Shown: positions 38,191 through 48,343 of the stretch, piece after piece
How positions within the stretch are numbered: the stretch's first letter is position 1
How the letters are laid out: every line of letters begins with the position of its first letter
Source: Chrysoperla carnea
Taxonomy: Eukaryota > Arthropoda > Insecta > Neuroptera > Chrysopidae
Length of the DNA: 64,000 bases
NCBI RefSeq assembly: GCF_905475395.1
Contig: NC_058338.1
Span: 46,783,935 to 46,847,934, forward strand
Reading direction: 5' to 3'
Notes under the pieces: model-generated
What the model was told of the DNA's origin: nothing
What the model saw: only the letters and a program-made list of their open reading frames with translations
The model's database searches: none
Translations under genes and position numbers: made by a program

Positions 38191-38989
38191 ACTATATAAT
38201 TAAAATAATTGCTTGTTTTTATGTACTAAATTTAATTGCAGCGATTCTTTTCACAGACCAAAACATCCATCCGGATTTCCATAGTAAATCCGTGATTTTT
38301 TTTTTTTACATTAGAGTTTATGTATAACACTACTTTTAGACTGATGTCTGTGTGTGCGCATGTGTGTTCGTTCGTTTGGGAGCATTTTTCGTTCATGATT
38401 TCTCGTGAATGAAATGTGATAACGAACTCGATCATTCCGTAATAACATTAAGACAGCCAGTTTGGCTTGATAGAAACTCCAACAGCTTACGAAGATCTTT
38501 CGAGAATACACAGTTTTAGATCAAACTTGGCCGCCATAGTAAACTTCAATGTGGATGTGGATTTTGCCATAATCTGAAAGGGATATTTAATTTAAAACGA
38601 ATTTGAAAAATGATCAACAATCTGAGATAATTGATAAAAAATATCATGCATAAACAGTGTTTTAGTATTTTTTTTAAATCGTAATTATTTTCTATTAACA
38701 ACCCCCTGTTAGAGTAAGAACTCGGTGCGAAATCATTAAAAAAACACTGACTGGTTGCTTAGGCAGAGTCTGATCCGAGAATGGATATAATTGAAATTAT
38801 TTTAAAAATACACTATCAGGTGAGTAAAAAAAGAATATAAATGCCTTAGTAAAGCCTGTGCTAATTGTCTATATTTTAGGTACTCAAAATTTCCCACTTA
38901 TTGTTTAAAATAGTCCACCCTGTATATGCAGGATATAACAATTAGGAATATTAAAAAAAGCTAGCAACTTACCTTTCGAACAAAAAGCA
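38191..38989. other. Tail-to-tail intergenic or overlapping 3' UTRs
   Basis: Lies between the Notch 3' end and the stop of the pore-former-like gene. It includes the probable minus-strand 3' UTR intron (about 38574-38972). No coding gene was recognised. Short open frames here show no domain and lack splice or start context. Confidence 0.4.
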
Positions 38990-39599
38990 TTATAACGGCA
39001 ATTCCTTACAATCGCTTGAAAAACAAAGTGCTATATCCGGAGTTATCTTGCCAGTTAATTGGGTAGCGTAAGTACCGCATCCATTCTGTGTTACAAATCT
39101 TCCGGTCGGGTAATCACCTATATGGTCCAGTATGAACTTAAGTGCTTCTTTCGATACACAGTTTCCGCCCATTTCACATTTAATTTTCATGACTGCTCTG
39201 AATGGAATTGCAATTCCAGATAAATGACTTTTGTAATATTTGTAATTCATTTTAGAATTGGGTCTAACAGTTATTTCATCTGTCACGTTTATAGTTTTTT
39301 CAACACTTTCCGTAGTGCTCCTATTAAAATGTTTAATGGATTCTGTACCCCAGGTGTATTTATACCCAAACGATGTTGTTGATAGAGGAACTATATCTTC
39401 TGTCTTAATTTCAACCCCTACTGAAACCTCATTTAACCATCGTGTAACATCAGTTGTTAAATGTTCAAAAGTTGTCGAATTCTTGTAAGTTTTACTTTCG
39501 TTTATAATAAATTTTTGAGAAGAACTAGAATCATTCTTGAATGTCTTACTAATCAAAGAGACATTTTGTATTTGGTGATTTGATTCAGCATCATGTAGC
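38990..39599 (-). CDS. Pore-former-like gene, second coding exon
   Basis: It encodes residues 160-362, the candidate beta-pore-forming part. The exon begins completing an Arg codon and ends with KELPL and a stop. A good donor (G|GTAAGT) lies 17 bases past the stop, at 38973/38972, and a strong acceptor (CCCTTTCAG) occurs near 38574, so a 3' UTR intron is likely. The shift in composition from the repeat exon is what one expects of separate domain exons. Confidence 0.65.
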
Positions 39600-40749
39600 C
39601 TATAATTTGAGAAAAAACTACAGTCAAATAATTATTAAAATTATAAAAAATTAAAATCGAAAAAATGAGGTTCAGTTTAATCGACGCTCAATCGAAGTCC
39701 GGGCAAGTTTTAATGGTAATTTTCATACGTTGATTTGTTAGTATTGAGGAAGTGCTTTTTGAGTGTGTCAACTTCCAATCCCCCCTTTCAATTATTTATA
39801 CCGAAATATCATGTTTTTTCGTCGTTTTTAAATCGCAACACTTGTATACTTTTTTTTTTAAATTGGCTTGGGGTTTTTTTTTAATGGGTTTAATATGAAA
39901 TTAGAATCAATAAACTCACTATTTGAGGCTATTTACAAATCTCTATATCTTTTATAGTTTTTGAAAAAATGTAAAATTAAGTTTTGTCCCAATTTGGACT
40001 CTCAGAGAAAAATATGGATAATTACGAAAAAATCTTTCAAACAAAAGTTGTATATTTTTTAATAACATTTTTTACCTTCAAACTTTTGTTCTCTCTCTAA
40101 CCATTTACAAGATGTTGCTTATTTACCTGGGACTAAAATTAGTATACTTTGATATATAAGAAGCATTAAATTAATCACGAGAAACATCTTTTATAATTAT
40201 GAGGACAGAAAATGGCGGATGATAATGCTAATGTTTTATATTTTTTAATCTGTTGATTGAATTAACTTACCTTGTGGTATCATATTGATAATCTTCAATT
40301 TTAATAAAAAAATTATATTTGATTGGTAAAAAACGTACAAGAGTTTCATCTTCATAAAAACCTTCCTGCATTCCGTATACTTTCTCTTTGGAGTCACTAT
40401 ATGCATTATCAAAATTTAAATACTTCCCATACTGATGCTTTATTTGATATTTGCCATCACCCTTAGATATTAAATATACAATAGTTTCATCCTCATAAAA
40501 ACCCTTCTTCATTCCATAAACGCGTTCTTTACAATTTCGTTTCGCTTCATCAAAATTTAAATATTTACCGTACTGGTGCTGTATTTGATATCTGCCATTA
40601 CCTTTAGGTATGAAACGTACAATTGTTTCATCCTCATAAAAACCATTTTTCATACCAAACACTCCATCTTTAGAGTCCCTATATGCATTATCAAAATTTA
40701 AATATTTTCCATACTGATGTTGAATTTGTACAATTAGTTCTTCAAACAT
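38990..40749 (-). CDS. Putative trefoil-repeat/aerolysin-like pore-forming protein
   Basis: Two coding exons: 40749-40271 and 39599-38990 (stop TAA at 38992-38990), joined by GT/AG (donor at 40270, acceptor AG at 39601-39600), restore a 362-residue frame. Residues 9-149 are three 47-residue repeats, each with QYGKYLNFD and GFYEDET; three lobes of this size suggest a beta-trefoil lectin or fascin-like fold. Residues about 175-362 are Ser/Thr-rich with alternating polar/hydrophobic strands, a VPLSTTSFGYKYTW segment and a central TTESVEKTINVTDEITV stretch, as in aerolysin/ETX-MTX2 insertion regions. Five Cys lie near the C-terminus. No signal peptide is evident. The architecture resembles fungal haemolytic lectins, that is, binding module plus pore module. 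If so, it acts on membranes, perhaps in defence or digestion. Fold assignment is by eye, not by search. The gene is convergent to Notch. The start is the first ATG of the exon, nine bases inside a splice acceptor, and could be revised. Confidence 0.7.
39940..40170 (-). repeat. Family B, degraded copy in pore-former-like gene intron
   Basis: Blocks AAGTTTTGTCCCAATTTG, TTACGAAAAAATCTTTCAAA, TCTAACCATTTACAAGATG and GGGACTAAAATTAGTATACT are in family order but strongly diverged. Located between the two coding exons. Confidence 0.5.
40271..40749 (-). CDS. Pore-former-like gene, first coding exon (three repeats)
   Basis: It encodes residues 1-159 plus two bases of codon 160. Repeats start at residues 9, 56 and 103, an exact 47-residue (141-bp) period at about 40725, 40584 and 40443. 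A pyrimidine-rich acceptor ending CAG sits at about 40759-40761, so the exon probably has nine 5' UTR bases before the ATG. The donor reads AG|GTAAGT. Confidence 0.7.
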
Positions 40750-40940
40750 GTTTATAAACTGTAAATGAAAGTTTTTTTTTTTTTTTTTTTTGTATTAAAA
40801 GTAAAGCATAGGCAAAGAAAGATCGATTGTACATAGGCAAAGAACGATAGATTGTGTCGATTTTGTTGCTTCAAAATACGTTCGTTATCGAGCCAAGCAT
40901 CGTGTGAAACATGAAGGCTATAAGATATATAACCTTCATG

Positions 40941-41157
40941 CAGGCGCGGATCTAGAAATTTGGGGGGGGGGGGGGGGGTCGTAGGATTTTTGTCATTTTT
41001 GTTTTTCAATAAAATAACAAAAAAACCAAATAAACAAAGATTTTTTTTGTTTTTCGGTTTTTAAAATATTGATTCAGCTCTTTTTTTTGAAATGCGGGCT
41101 GTTTTGGGGGGGGGGGGGGTCATGACCCATGTGACCCGCCCCTTAGATCCGCGCCTG
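40941..41157. mobile_element. hAT-like MITE with 8-bp target duplication
   Basis: A 217-bp element with terminal inverted repeats CAGGCGCGGATCTA / TAGATCCGCGCCTG. It is flanked by perfect 8-bp direct repeats CCTTCATG at 40933-40940 and 41158-41165, the duplication length of hAT transposons. Inside are two long G runs (about 40962-40978 and 41105-41119). No coding capacity. It sits in the presumed 5' intron of the pore-former-like gene. Confidence 0.85.
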
Positions 41158-41509
41158 CCTTCATGGTGTGAAATTAATTTTTGTATAACATCAACAATAA
41201 CCACGAATATTGATGTATAACATTAATAACCACGCAATAATTAAATTGCAATGGGTGTACTTATTGGCAAATTTCAAAAACATGTTTTTCTAATAGATTA
41301 TGCATATCTACTGGAATATTGAAATATTGAAAAAATCTCCAATTTTATATTAGTCAGAATAATCACAGGGTATGCACTGCCAGGTAAAAGCCATACAGTT
41401 TACGCCGTATACCGCAGTATACCTATCCTTCATTACAGCGCTGGATTTATTAGGAAATTGTTATTTTACATAAAGAATATAGTTAATATGAAAAATGTAA
41501 GCAAAAAAA

Positions 41510-41600
41510 TTTTAATAACTTACCGAATGTATTTTTTTAAATAATTGTTCAATAATTCGGTAGATGGTAAATAGAATATCAAACAACAAAGTTAAATGTC
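41510..41600 (-). other. Possible 5' UTR exon end of pore-former-like gene
   Basis: On the minus strand a GGTAAGT donor occurs at 41524-41518. It would splice to the acceptor at about 40760, placing an untranslated leader upstream of the pore-former-like gene. Only the splice consensus supports it; the exon's 5' limit and promoter are not visible. Confidence 0.25.
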
Positions 41601-43791
41601 TTTGCAAAAATCTTACTTTGTTAAACTTCTTAAAGTGATTGCATTACATATGTTGCATTATCTTAAATTATTGTATGCGGTGTTTATCTTAATTCCAACT
41701 TTTATAATTTATTTATGATTCATTGGTAGTTTGGTAGTTATCAGTCAGCAAATGCACAGTGTTGTCAGACCGAATTTCGTCAAAGACGGTTGCCCCACCC
41801 AAATTAAACACGCCACCTAAAAATAAAAGTTTTTCCCATAAGAACTTAGTATCTCGTTCGAAATTTACAATCGAAAATGTGCCTACGATTTCACATAGTT
41901 TACACGGTAATACAACTTAAAATTTGGACAGTTAATAAAGGAGCTTGAAGAGAATATTTGCCCAAAATTTTATCCAAATCCCGTACATACGTTCAACCGT
42001 TAATACCATCTTAATTAAATACTGTTTGGTATAGTATAATGCATAACGTACAAGGTATAGAGTTGAATACTAGCTGATGGTAACCTATTAATTAGAAAAT
42101 CTACTAAATCTTAAGAACTTACAGAACCAAATGTACGTGGGAGTTTTAAATCAATAATTATTTTTAAAAAAATAGAAAAAACAACGATATAGAACTGGCG
42201 ACACTGAAAATGAAAAGTAAAACAAACACTCTCAGACTTTATGCAGTATGTTACTAAGTTTGAATTACTCATGATTATAACATATTCTAGAAATCTGTTG
42301 ATAGGTCTATAAAGTTAGCATTGTGGAATAAAACAATTTGTTGTTTAAAATTCAGTGCCGCAATTGCAAATTAATCAGTACTGGAGATGCGGTTATGAGT
42401 ATGACCCAACGAACTTTCTTTTTGCATTAAATATGCGCAAATGTTCTTTCAGCTTTTAATCGATTGTCAGGTTTTAAAAACATCCTACAAAGATGAATTG
42501 ATTTCAGCAATTTCGAGGGGATTCCCAAAGGATAAACATTTTTTCGACGTTTTTAAGATTTTGAGTACGTCTACAATAACTCAAAATTGAGCCACAGGGT
42601 TGTAAATAGGATTAGTGGCAAAGAAGTGCTTTTTTGAGAAGGTCTAAACTTTGTGCAAGTCCCACCTACTTGAGTTAGAGGCTTCAAAATTTATCTTTGG
42701 TAGTGTATTTTGGTGGTATTCAACTTCCCGCCTTTTGATGAATGTATATATTTCAGTTTTTAGTTTTAAACAAGTCAAAATTACAAAATTTAAAAAAACC
42801 CGACAAATTTCTAGGGTACGAAATCCTAAAATCGCACTTGAAACATATCTAAGAAAACTCTCCATTAAATAACCTTTCTCTTTAGAGCCTTCTCCAAACT
42901 GAACCGATTTTGAGGATTATGGCCAATTTTTAGTTGTTCTGGGTACGGAAACCAAAACTCTACCTTGAAATATAGCTAAGAACATTCTTCATTAAATTAC
43001 CTTTCAAACGAAACGAAAAAATCAAAATCGGTTCATCCCTTTAGGCGTTATGATGCCACAGACAGACAGACAGACAAACAAACAGACACACACATAGCGG
43101 TCAAACTTATAACCCCTCTTTTTTTGATTCGGGGGTTAAAAATATGAAAAGAAAATAATCGCATTTCAATAAAAATAATCGAATAAAAATCATTTAATGA
43201 GGGAAAAATATGACAATAGTTCAAGATATAAACCTCACATTTTCTGTACTGTAATTTCAAAGTACACATTTAGATGGCAGCTATTATATCATAAGTAAGT
43301 GTACTTTGCACAGTGTGATATCTCAACAGAGATAACGCTACTGTTTACATTGTGGTTCACATACTTAATCATGAAATAATATAAAACAGGCAAATGAATG
43401 TGCATGAAGTAACACACACAATACCGAATACAGATAGATCTGAATCACACAACAAAATAGTAAATTGTATTATAAAATCAGCTGTTTCTAAATAGATAAC
43501 AAAATCGCGAACGACACAACGGATTAGGTAAAATCCATCTTAAAAATGTATTCAAAAATTATATTATTTCGATCTAGTGGTTAAATAAAAAAAATTTTTA
43601 GAAACTCCTAACAAAATTTCCGTAAAACTTATTTAAAATTTGTTTTTATCTTCTCGTGACGATAAATTTTTTTAGTGAAATTGTGAATTTTGTGATTGTG
43701 AGTTATTAGTGTCAGTTTTTATTCAAAAACAAAAAGTGTGGTTCTAGCTAATAAATTTTTTTTGAGTGAACATATTTTTTTTGGAACAATT
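41600..43791. other. Intergenic region between the divergent genes
   Basis: It separates the minus-strand pore-former-like gene from the plus-strand gene at 43792, so it should hold promoters for both, but no TATA or initiator stands out. Apart from the dispersed repeat at 42799-43143 it is AT-rich sequence with no gene recognised. Confidence 0.4.
42799..43143 (-). repeat. Dispersed repeat family A, copy 3 (reverse)
   Basis: Reverse-complement copy. The start TTTTAACCCCCGAATC is at about 43143, with a CTGTCTGTCTGTCTGTGGC microsatellite-like block, ending near GGGTTTTTTTAAATTTTG at 42799. It is in the intergenic region between the two divergent genes. Confidence 0.65.
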
Positions 43792-43898
43792 ATGGTCACA
43801 ATGACAACAATGCTCGTATCGGTAGCTGAGCTATCGAATATATTTTCAGTGTTTGCAGTGTTATTGTGTTTTTGTGTTATGATTTTATTTATAACAAG
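43792..43898 (+). CDS. Unrecognised gene, putative first exon with membrane anchor
   Basis: An ATG at 43792 opens 35 codons plus two bases, ending in a donor AG|GTAAAA. The sequence is MVTMTTMLVSVAELSN followed by about 19 hydrophobic residues (FSVFAVLLCFCVMILFI) and then TR, as in a signal anchor or uncleaved signal sequence. It joins in frame to 51920-52071, which begins with basic and polar residues, giving an Nout/Cin or short N-terminal anchor topology by the positive-inside rule. I do not recognise the family. The start is the first ATG of the open stretch; later Met codons at residues 4 and 7 are alternatives. Confidence 0.5.
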
Positions 43899-44773
43899 GT
43901 AAAATACATTTTTCTGTCATTTTTGACATTTCAAAACAAAAACGTAAACAAGTGGCGCTGATATTTGAATTAATCATAATTTCCTATTTATTATTGTTCT
44001 ATATGATTCTTTTACAGTTAAAATAATTCACTTATGTAATATTATTAAATTGCTTAGGTAATTTATTTTAAGAATTTCTCTTTTTTCAACTGGTTTTGTG
44101 TTATAGGGTTTATTTAATTATTGCGGTAAACTTTGCGACATTTAGAAATATGACTCTTTAAAATGTTATGTAATTTTATTGATTTGAATTTTATAAAAAG
44201 TTAATTTAGGTGTTCATGAAATATGTTTTTAAATTTGTGTACGGTTAAATTATAATTGCCCTCAAGTATTTAAATTCTTTTTAAAATCTTACACATATTT
44301 TTGACCTAATTACTTAGTTTCTCTAATTATGTTGTATATTGGTCTGCAAAGATTACGAGATATGTTGTAATCGCTGCAGGAGATTTTCATTTTATGGTAA
44401 ACATCTACGAAAGTCTAGTAATTTACGATCTAAAATCTACGAAAAACTTAGGAACGATTTTTATGCAATTTAGACGTGCGAAAATTATTAGGGCGCGATC
44501 AATATTATTTTACGCAAAGAGGTATTTTCAATTATTATTATATCCAATTATTTCCTTATGAAATTTCGATAAAACATAAGTACATATTTCTTCTTCAAAT
44601 TGGTGTTAATGCCTTGTCTTTGTCCATGAAACGTAAAGATATGTTGAAAATTTCGATTTCAAATACCGGACTCATTACATATAAATCAATTATCAAAGTT
44701 TCAGGGGGATTGCCGGGGTCTTTAATTAATTATTCAATGTGAAAGTTCGAGTTTTAATGCATTGCTCTTGTGA

Positions 44774-45003
44774 AGAAATCTCAAAAAACATTTTGAAAGT
44801 TTTTTAATTTCCACTTCGAATAAATAAAAACTTAGTAGAAAGTAAACATATTATAACAATGACATAGAAAAGAAAAAAGAAGTGTTACTATCCATAAAAA
44901 GGATGTACTAGAAGGGTAGATTTAGGGTTGAAATTATTTGTATCTTATTTTTAACTTTAATGATGAATTATATTATAACTTCATGAATCTAAACGAAAAA
45001 TAG
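44774..45003. repeat. Partial relative of the Notch-intron TIR element
   Basis: Shares AATCTCAAAAAACA, TTTTGAAAGTTTTT, TAGAAAGTAAACAT, AATGACATAGAAA and GGGTAGATTTAGGGTTGAAA with 33688-33930, in order. Terminal repeats not found. Confidence 0.6.
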
Positions 45004-45737
45004 CCCGGGATCCTCTGGCAATGGGAAAATCAGACGCGGGTTCTTTATTGTTTTGGTCTTTTTTAAGTAAATAATTTGCCTTTTCTCACTATTTTTTTAG
45101 TCTTCGTAAATGAACTTGGAGTCTTTCTGGAGTTTTGCTCTTTTTCTACTTTATCTTTTTCTCTTTTGTACTTTCCCCGGCACCCGTAGCCAATGCGGGA
45201 TTCCTAGGCAATTGCCTACTCCACCTGATGGTTAATCCTCTATTCTCTCTTATTGGACCTCAGTAGTTTTAAGTAATATTTCAACGACAAAAAAACTGAA
45301 ACCTTATTACCTCACAAAAAACTGATATTCGTGACCTCAGACCTTGAATATCTAAGGACGCGCAGGCGTGACCATATGTGACTTTTGAGGTAATATTTGT
45401 AGTATCAAAAGAAAGGTTTGTACAAACATTCAGCTTATTTCGTTAGATTCCTAGATTGACCACTTTTTTTGACTAAGATGATCGGGTTCATCTACAACAC
45501 CAGAGGTCACACTGTCGTTACTTTAATGAGAATTACGCTTAAAACGGAGACATTACAAAATGTCATGTTTTTGTAGTAAATAAAGAATTTTGAGTTGATA
45601 GTATTTAGTATTATTAGTTTTCCAATATTCACGAAGCCGAACTTATTTGACTGCACGCCCATGGCCTCATTAAATACTTCTTTAGAAAAAATGGCACGTA
45701 TATAAAGATTCGTCACCCCCGGTCTAGCTTTTCTGAA

Positions 45738-46621
45738 TTTTTAACCCCCGAACCAAAAGAGAGGTGTTTATAAGTTTGACCGCTATGTATGTATGTGGCA
45801 ACGTAGCTCTAACAAGTGAAAACAAACAATTAACTGAGTTAATTGTTGAAATGCCATGCATAGACAGTATTGATTACTCTATCACATTACGCATACATAC
45901 ATGTCACATATACGTAACTGATATCCCCATATAATACATACCATACAATTTTCGCCTAATTTGCGCCCTCACGGGTAACCAGTGATGTTTACGAAAAAAT
46001 GTTTCAAACAAAAGTTGCTTATTTTTTTATAAGGAAGATTTTTTACATTTAAACTTTTCTTCTATCTCTAACGGTTTACAAGATGGATTCTAAGGACCCA
46101 TAGGTCGAGATCCAATTGACCTATGTTGCTCATTTACGAATTTGACCTCACTTTTTACGTCCTGAGTACGCTGTAAAATTTCAGCTTGATATCTTTTTTC
46201 GTTTTTGAGTTATTGTTTTTTCAGACAGACGGACAGACATCCGAAAATGGACTAATTAGGTGATTTTATAAACACTTATACCAAAATTTTGTTCATAGTA
46301 TTAATATTTCTAAGCGTTACAAACTTGGGACTAAACTTAGTATACCTTGCATATTACATATATGCAAGGTATAAAAAGGATGAATCGATTTTGATTTTTT
46401 TTGGTTTGCTTGAAAGGTAATTTAATAGAGAGTGTTCTTAGGTATGTTTCCAGTTTGAGTTTAGGGTCCCGTACTCGAAACTAAAAAAATAGGCAATGGT
46501 CTTCAAAATCGGTTCAGTTTGGAGAAGGCTGTAAGGAAAAAGGTAATTTAATTGAGAGAGTTCTTAGCTATGTTTCAAGTGCGAGTTTAGGGTTCCGTAA
46601 CCGAAACGTTTGTCGGGGGTT
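45738..46621 (+). repeat. Family A copy 4, split by a nested repeat
   Basis: The 5' part (45738-45811) and 3' part (46376-46621) are adjacent in other family A copies, but here are separated by a complete family B element. The 3' part resumes at GGATGAATCGATTTTGATTT. Confidence 0.7.
45812..46375 (-). repeat. Dispersed repeat family B, nested in family A
   Basis: Family B in forward sense starts near TACCATGTATATGAAATAT, continues GGTATACTAAGTTTAGTCCC and AAATCACCTAATTAGTCCAT, then CGTGAGAGCGCAAATT, and ends AACAATTAACTCAGTCAATT followed by TTTTCACTTGTT. This reverse copy is nearly full length (about 565 bp). Confidence 0.7.
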
Positions 46622-46780
46622 TTATAACTTGTTGAAATTCATTTTTTTATACTTGATGAACTCATCAATATTCGGACTACATTTTGTACTAAAATTGCCA
46701 CCTGTAGCTGCTAAACCATCATTAATTTTTAAAATCTTGATCAACAGTAAAACCGCATTTATAAAAACCTTAAAAGCGTT

Positions 46781-47060
46781 ACCTTAAGGTAGTACTATCG
46801 GTTATAGACTTTGCCTTCAAAATTTAATGAAACTTGGCATAGTTGTCCAATATTATATCATAATTAACCAGTTAAATTTTTAGGGGCCTTCAGAGAACTG
46901 AAAATCTGAATGTTAAAATATCTTTCAAATATCTTTTTTTCAGTTCTCTGAAGGCACCTAAAAATTTAACTGGTTAATTATGATATAATAATGGACAACT
47001 ATGCCAAGTTTCATTAAATTCTGAATGCAAAGTCTATTACCGATAGTACTACCTTTAGGA
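46781..47060. mobile_element. Foldback element 4
   Basis: Arms of about 119 bases at 46786-46904 and 46937-47056 are near-perfect inverted copies (AAGGTAGTACTATCGGT outermost, CAGTTCTCTGAAGG innermost) around a loop of about 32 bases. The high arm identity implies a recent origin or gene conversion. Confidence 0.75.
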
Positions 47061-47591
47061 TTCCCTTTATTTATGTTTATTGAAAATGAAATTCGGGCAA
47101 CTTTTATTATTGTTTATTAAGAATGAAATTCCTCAGATATTATATATTAAATCATTTTTTTTCCTGAATTACATAAATTATGTACTAATTAAATAGAACA
47201 ATGGAATGCGTAATATTGTTAATACTGTTTTAATTTTATGAATTAATTTCATATGCTTTATTTATTAAATATTTAAAATTGTACATAAAGTTCCTTCACC
47301 TTTTTATATTAATTATTATTAAATATTTTTATTTTTTTAATTTTCGTGTAGGTATACAAACATCAAATTTAAATTTAGATTATTGAATTTCTGACAGGAA
47401 ATTATTGTAATCACTCTGAAAATTAGGATAAAAATTTTTATAGGAAAATAAGCTTTAACTGTGAATAAATAAATAAATTATTTCATCCATCGGGAATAAT
47501 GAATACTGGTTATCAATTCATTATAAAAATTAAACCCGAACAAACATAGAACAGTCGAAGTTTACTGGTTAACGTTTGTCTAAGTTTCCTT

Positions 47592-47878
47592 TCCAATTGA
47601 TCTATGTTGCTCAATTGACTTATGTTGCTCATTTAGGAAATCGACCTCAGTTTTTACTTCACCTAAGAAAGCTTTAAAAATTTCAACTTGATATATTTTT
47701 TCGTTTTTGAGTTATTGTGTTTACAGACGGACAACTGGGAATGGATTAATTAAGTGATTTTATGAACACCAATAGCAAAATTTTGTTTATAGGATCCATA
47801 TTTACAAATTTTAGTTACAAACTTGAGACTAAACTTAGTATACCTTGAAATATTTCATATATACATGGTATTAAAATG
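47592..47878 (-). repeat. Family B, truncated reverse copy
   Basis: Carries only the GGTATACTAAGTTTAG end half (complement near 47835) and the AAATCACTTAATTAATCCAT block. The other end is missing. Confidence 0.55.
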
Positions 47879-48057
47879 TAATAGGTCCAATAGTCTAAGT
47901 AAAATGGAAATATTTAACTCAAGCAAAGCTGTAGAATGTTAATTTTACTAGAATTTATCTCCTGCCAAGTCAGATTTTAACACCTTCTTGCAATTTTAGA
48001 ACGACAGAAAACCATTATTATTCCGGATTCGATTATTTTTTCATATTTCATTTGCCT

Positions 48058-48343
48058 TAATAAGGATCAAGAGTTCGCCAGACGAAAATCTGGACCAAAT
48101 TTTTTTAATCAATTTCCTTTTCTGTCCAATGTCAATTTTTTTTTGGAACCAAGTAAAGGCTAGCTTTTATTTAAAATTTTTTTTAGAGATCTTTTCGACA
48201 TAAAATGATATAAAAATCACGAAAACAAAAAAGAGCTTCAAATGGTAAAAAAAATTTGGCATTAAACAGTAGTAAAAATTAAATTGATTAAAAAAAAGTA
48301 GATCAGATTTTTCCCTGATCCCTAAATTCTTGATCCTTAATAA
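48058..48343. mobile_element. Foldback element 5
   Basis: Left arm TTAATAAGGATCAAGAGTT and right arm AATTCTTGATCCTTAATAA are inverted. Pairing continues through the AATTGATTAAAAAAA segments. It is followed by a short tandem duplication of AACTGAACTGTG near 48346-48382. Confidence 0.6.

Noticed and set aside
38232..38511. Minus-strand open frames near the pore-former-like 3' end
   Set aside because: They overlap a GT-rich, TE-like stretch and a probable 3' UTR; no domain or splice support.
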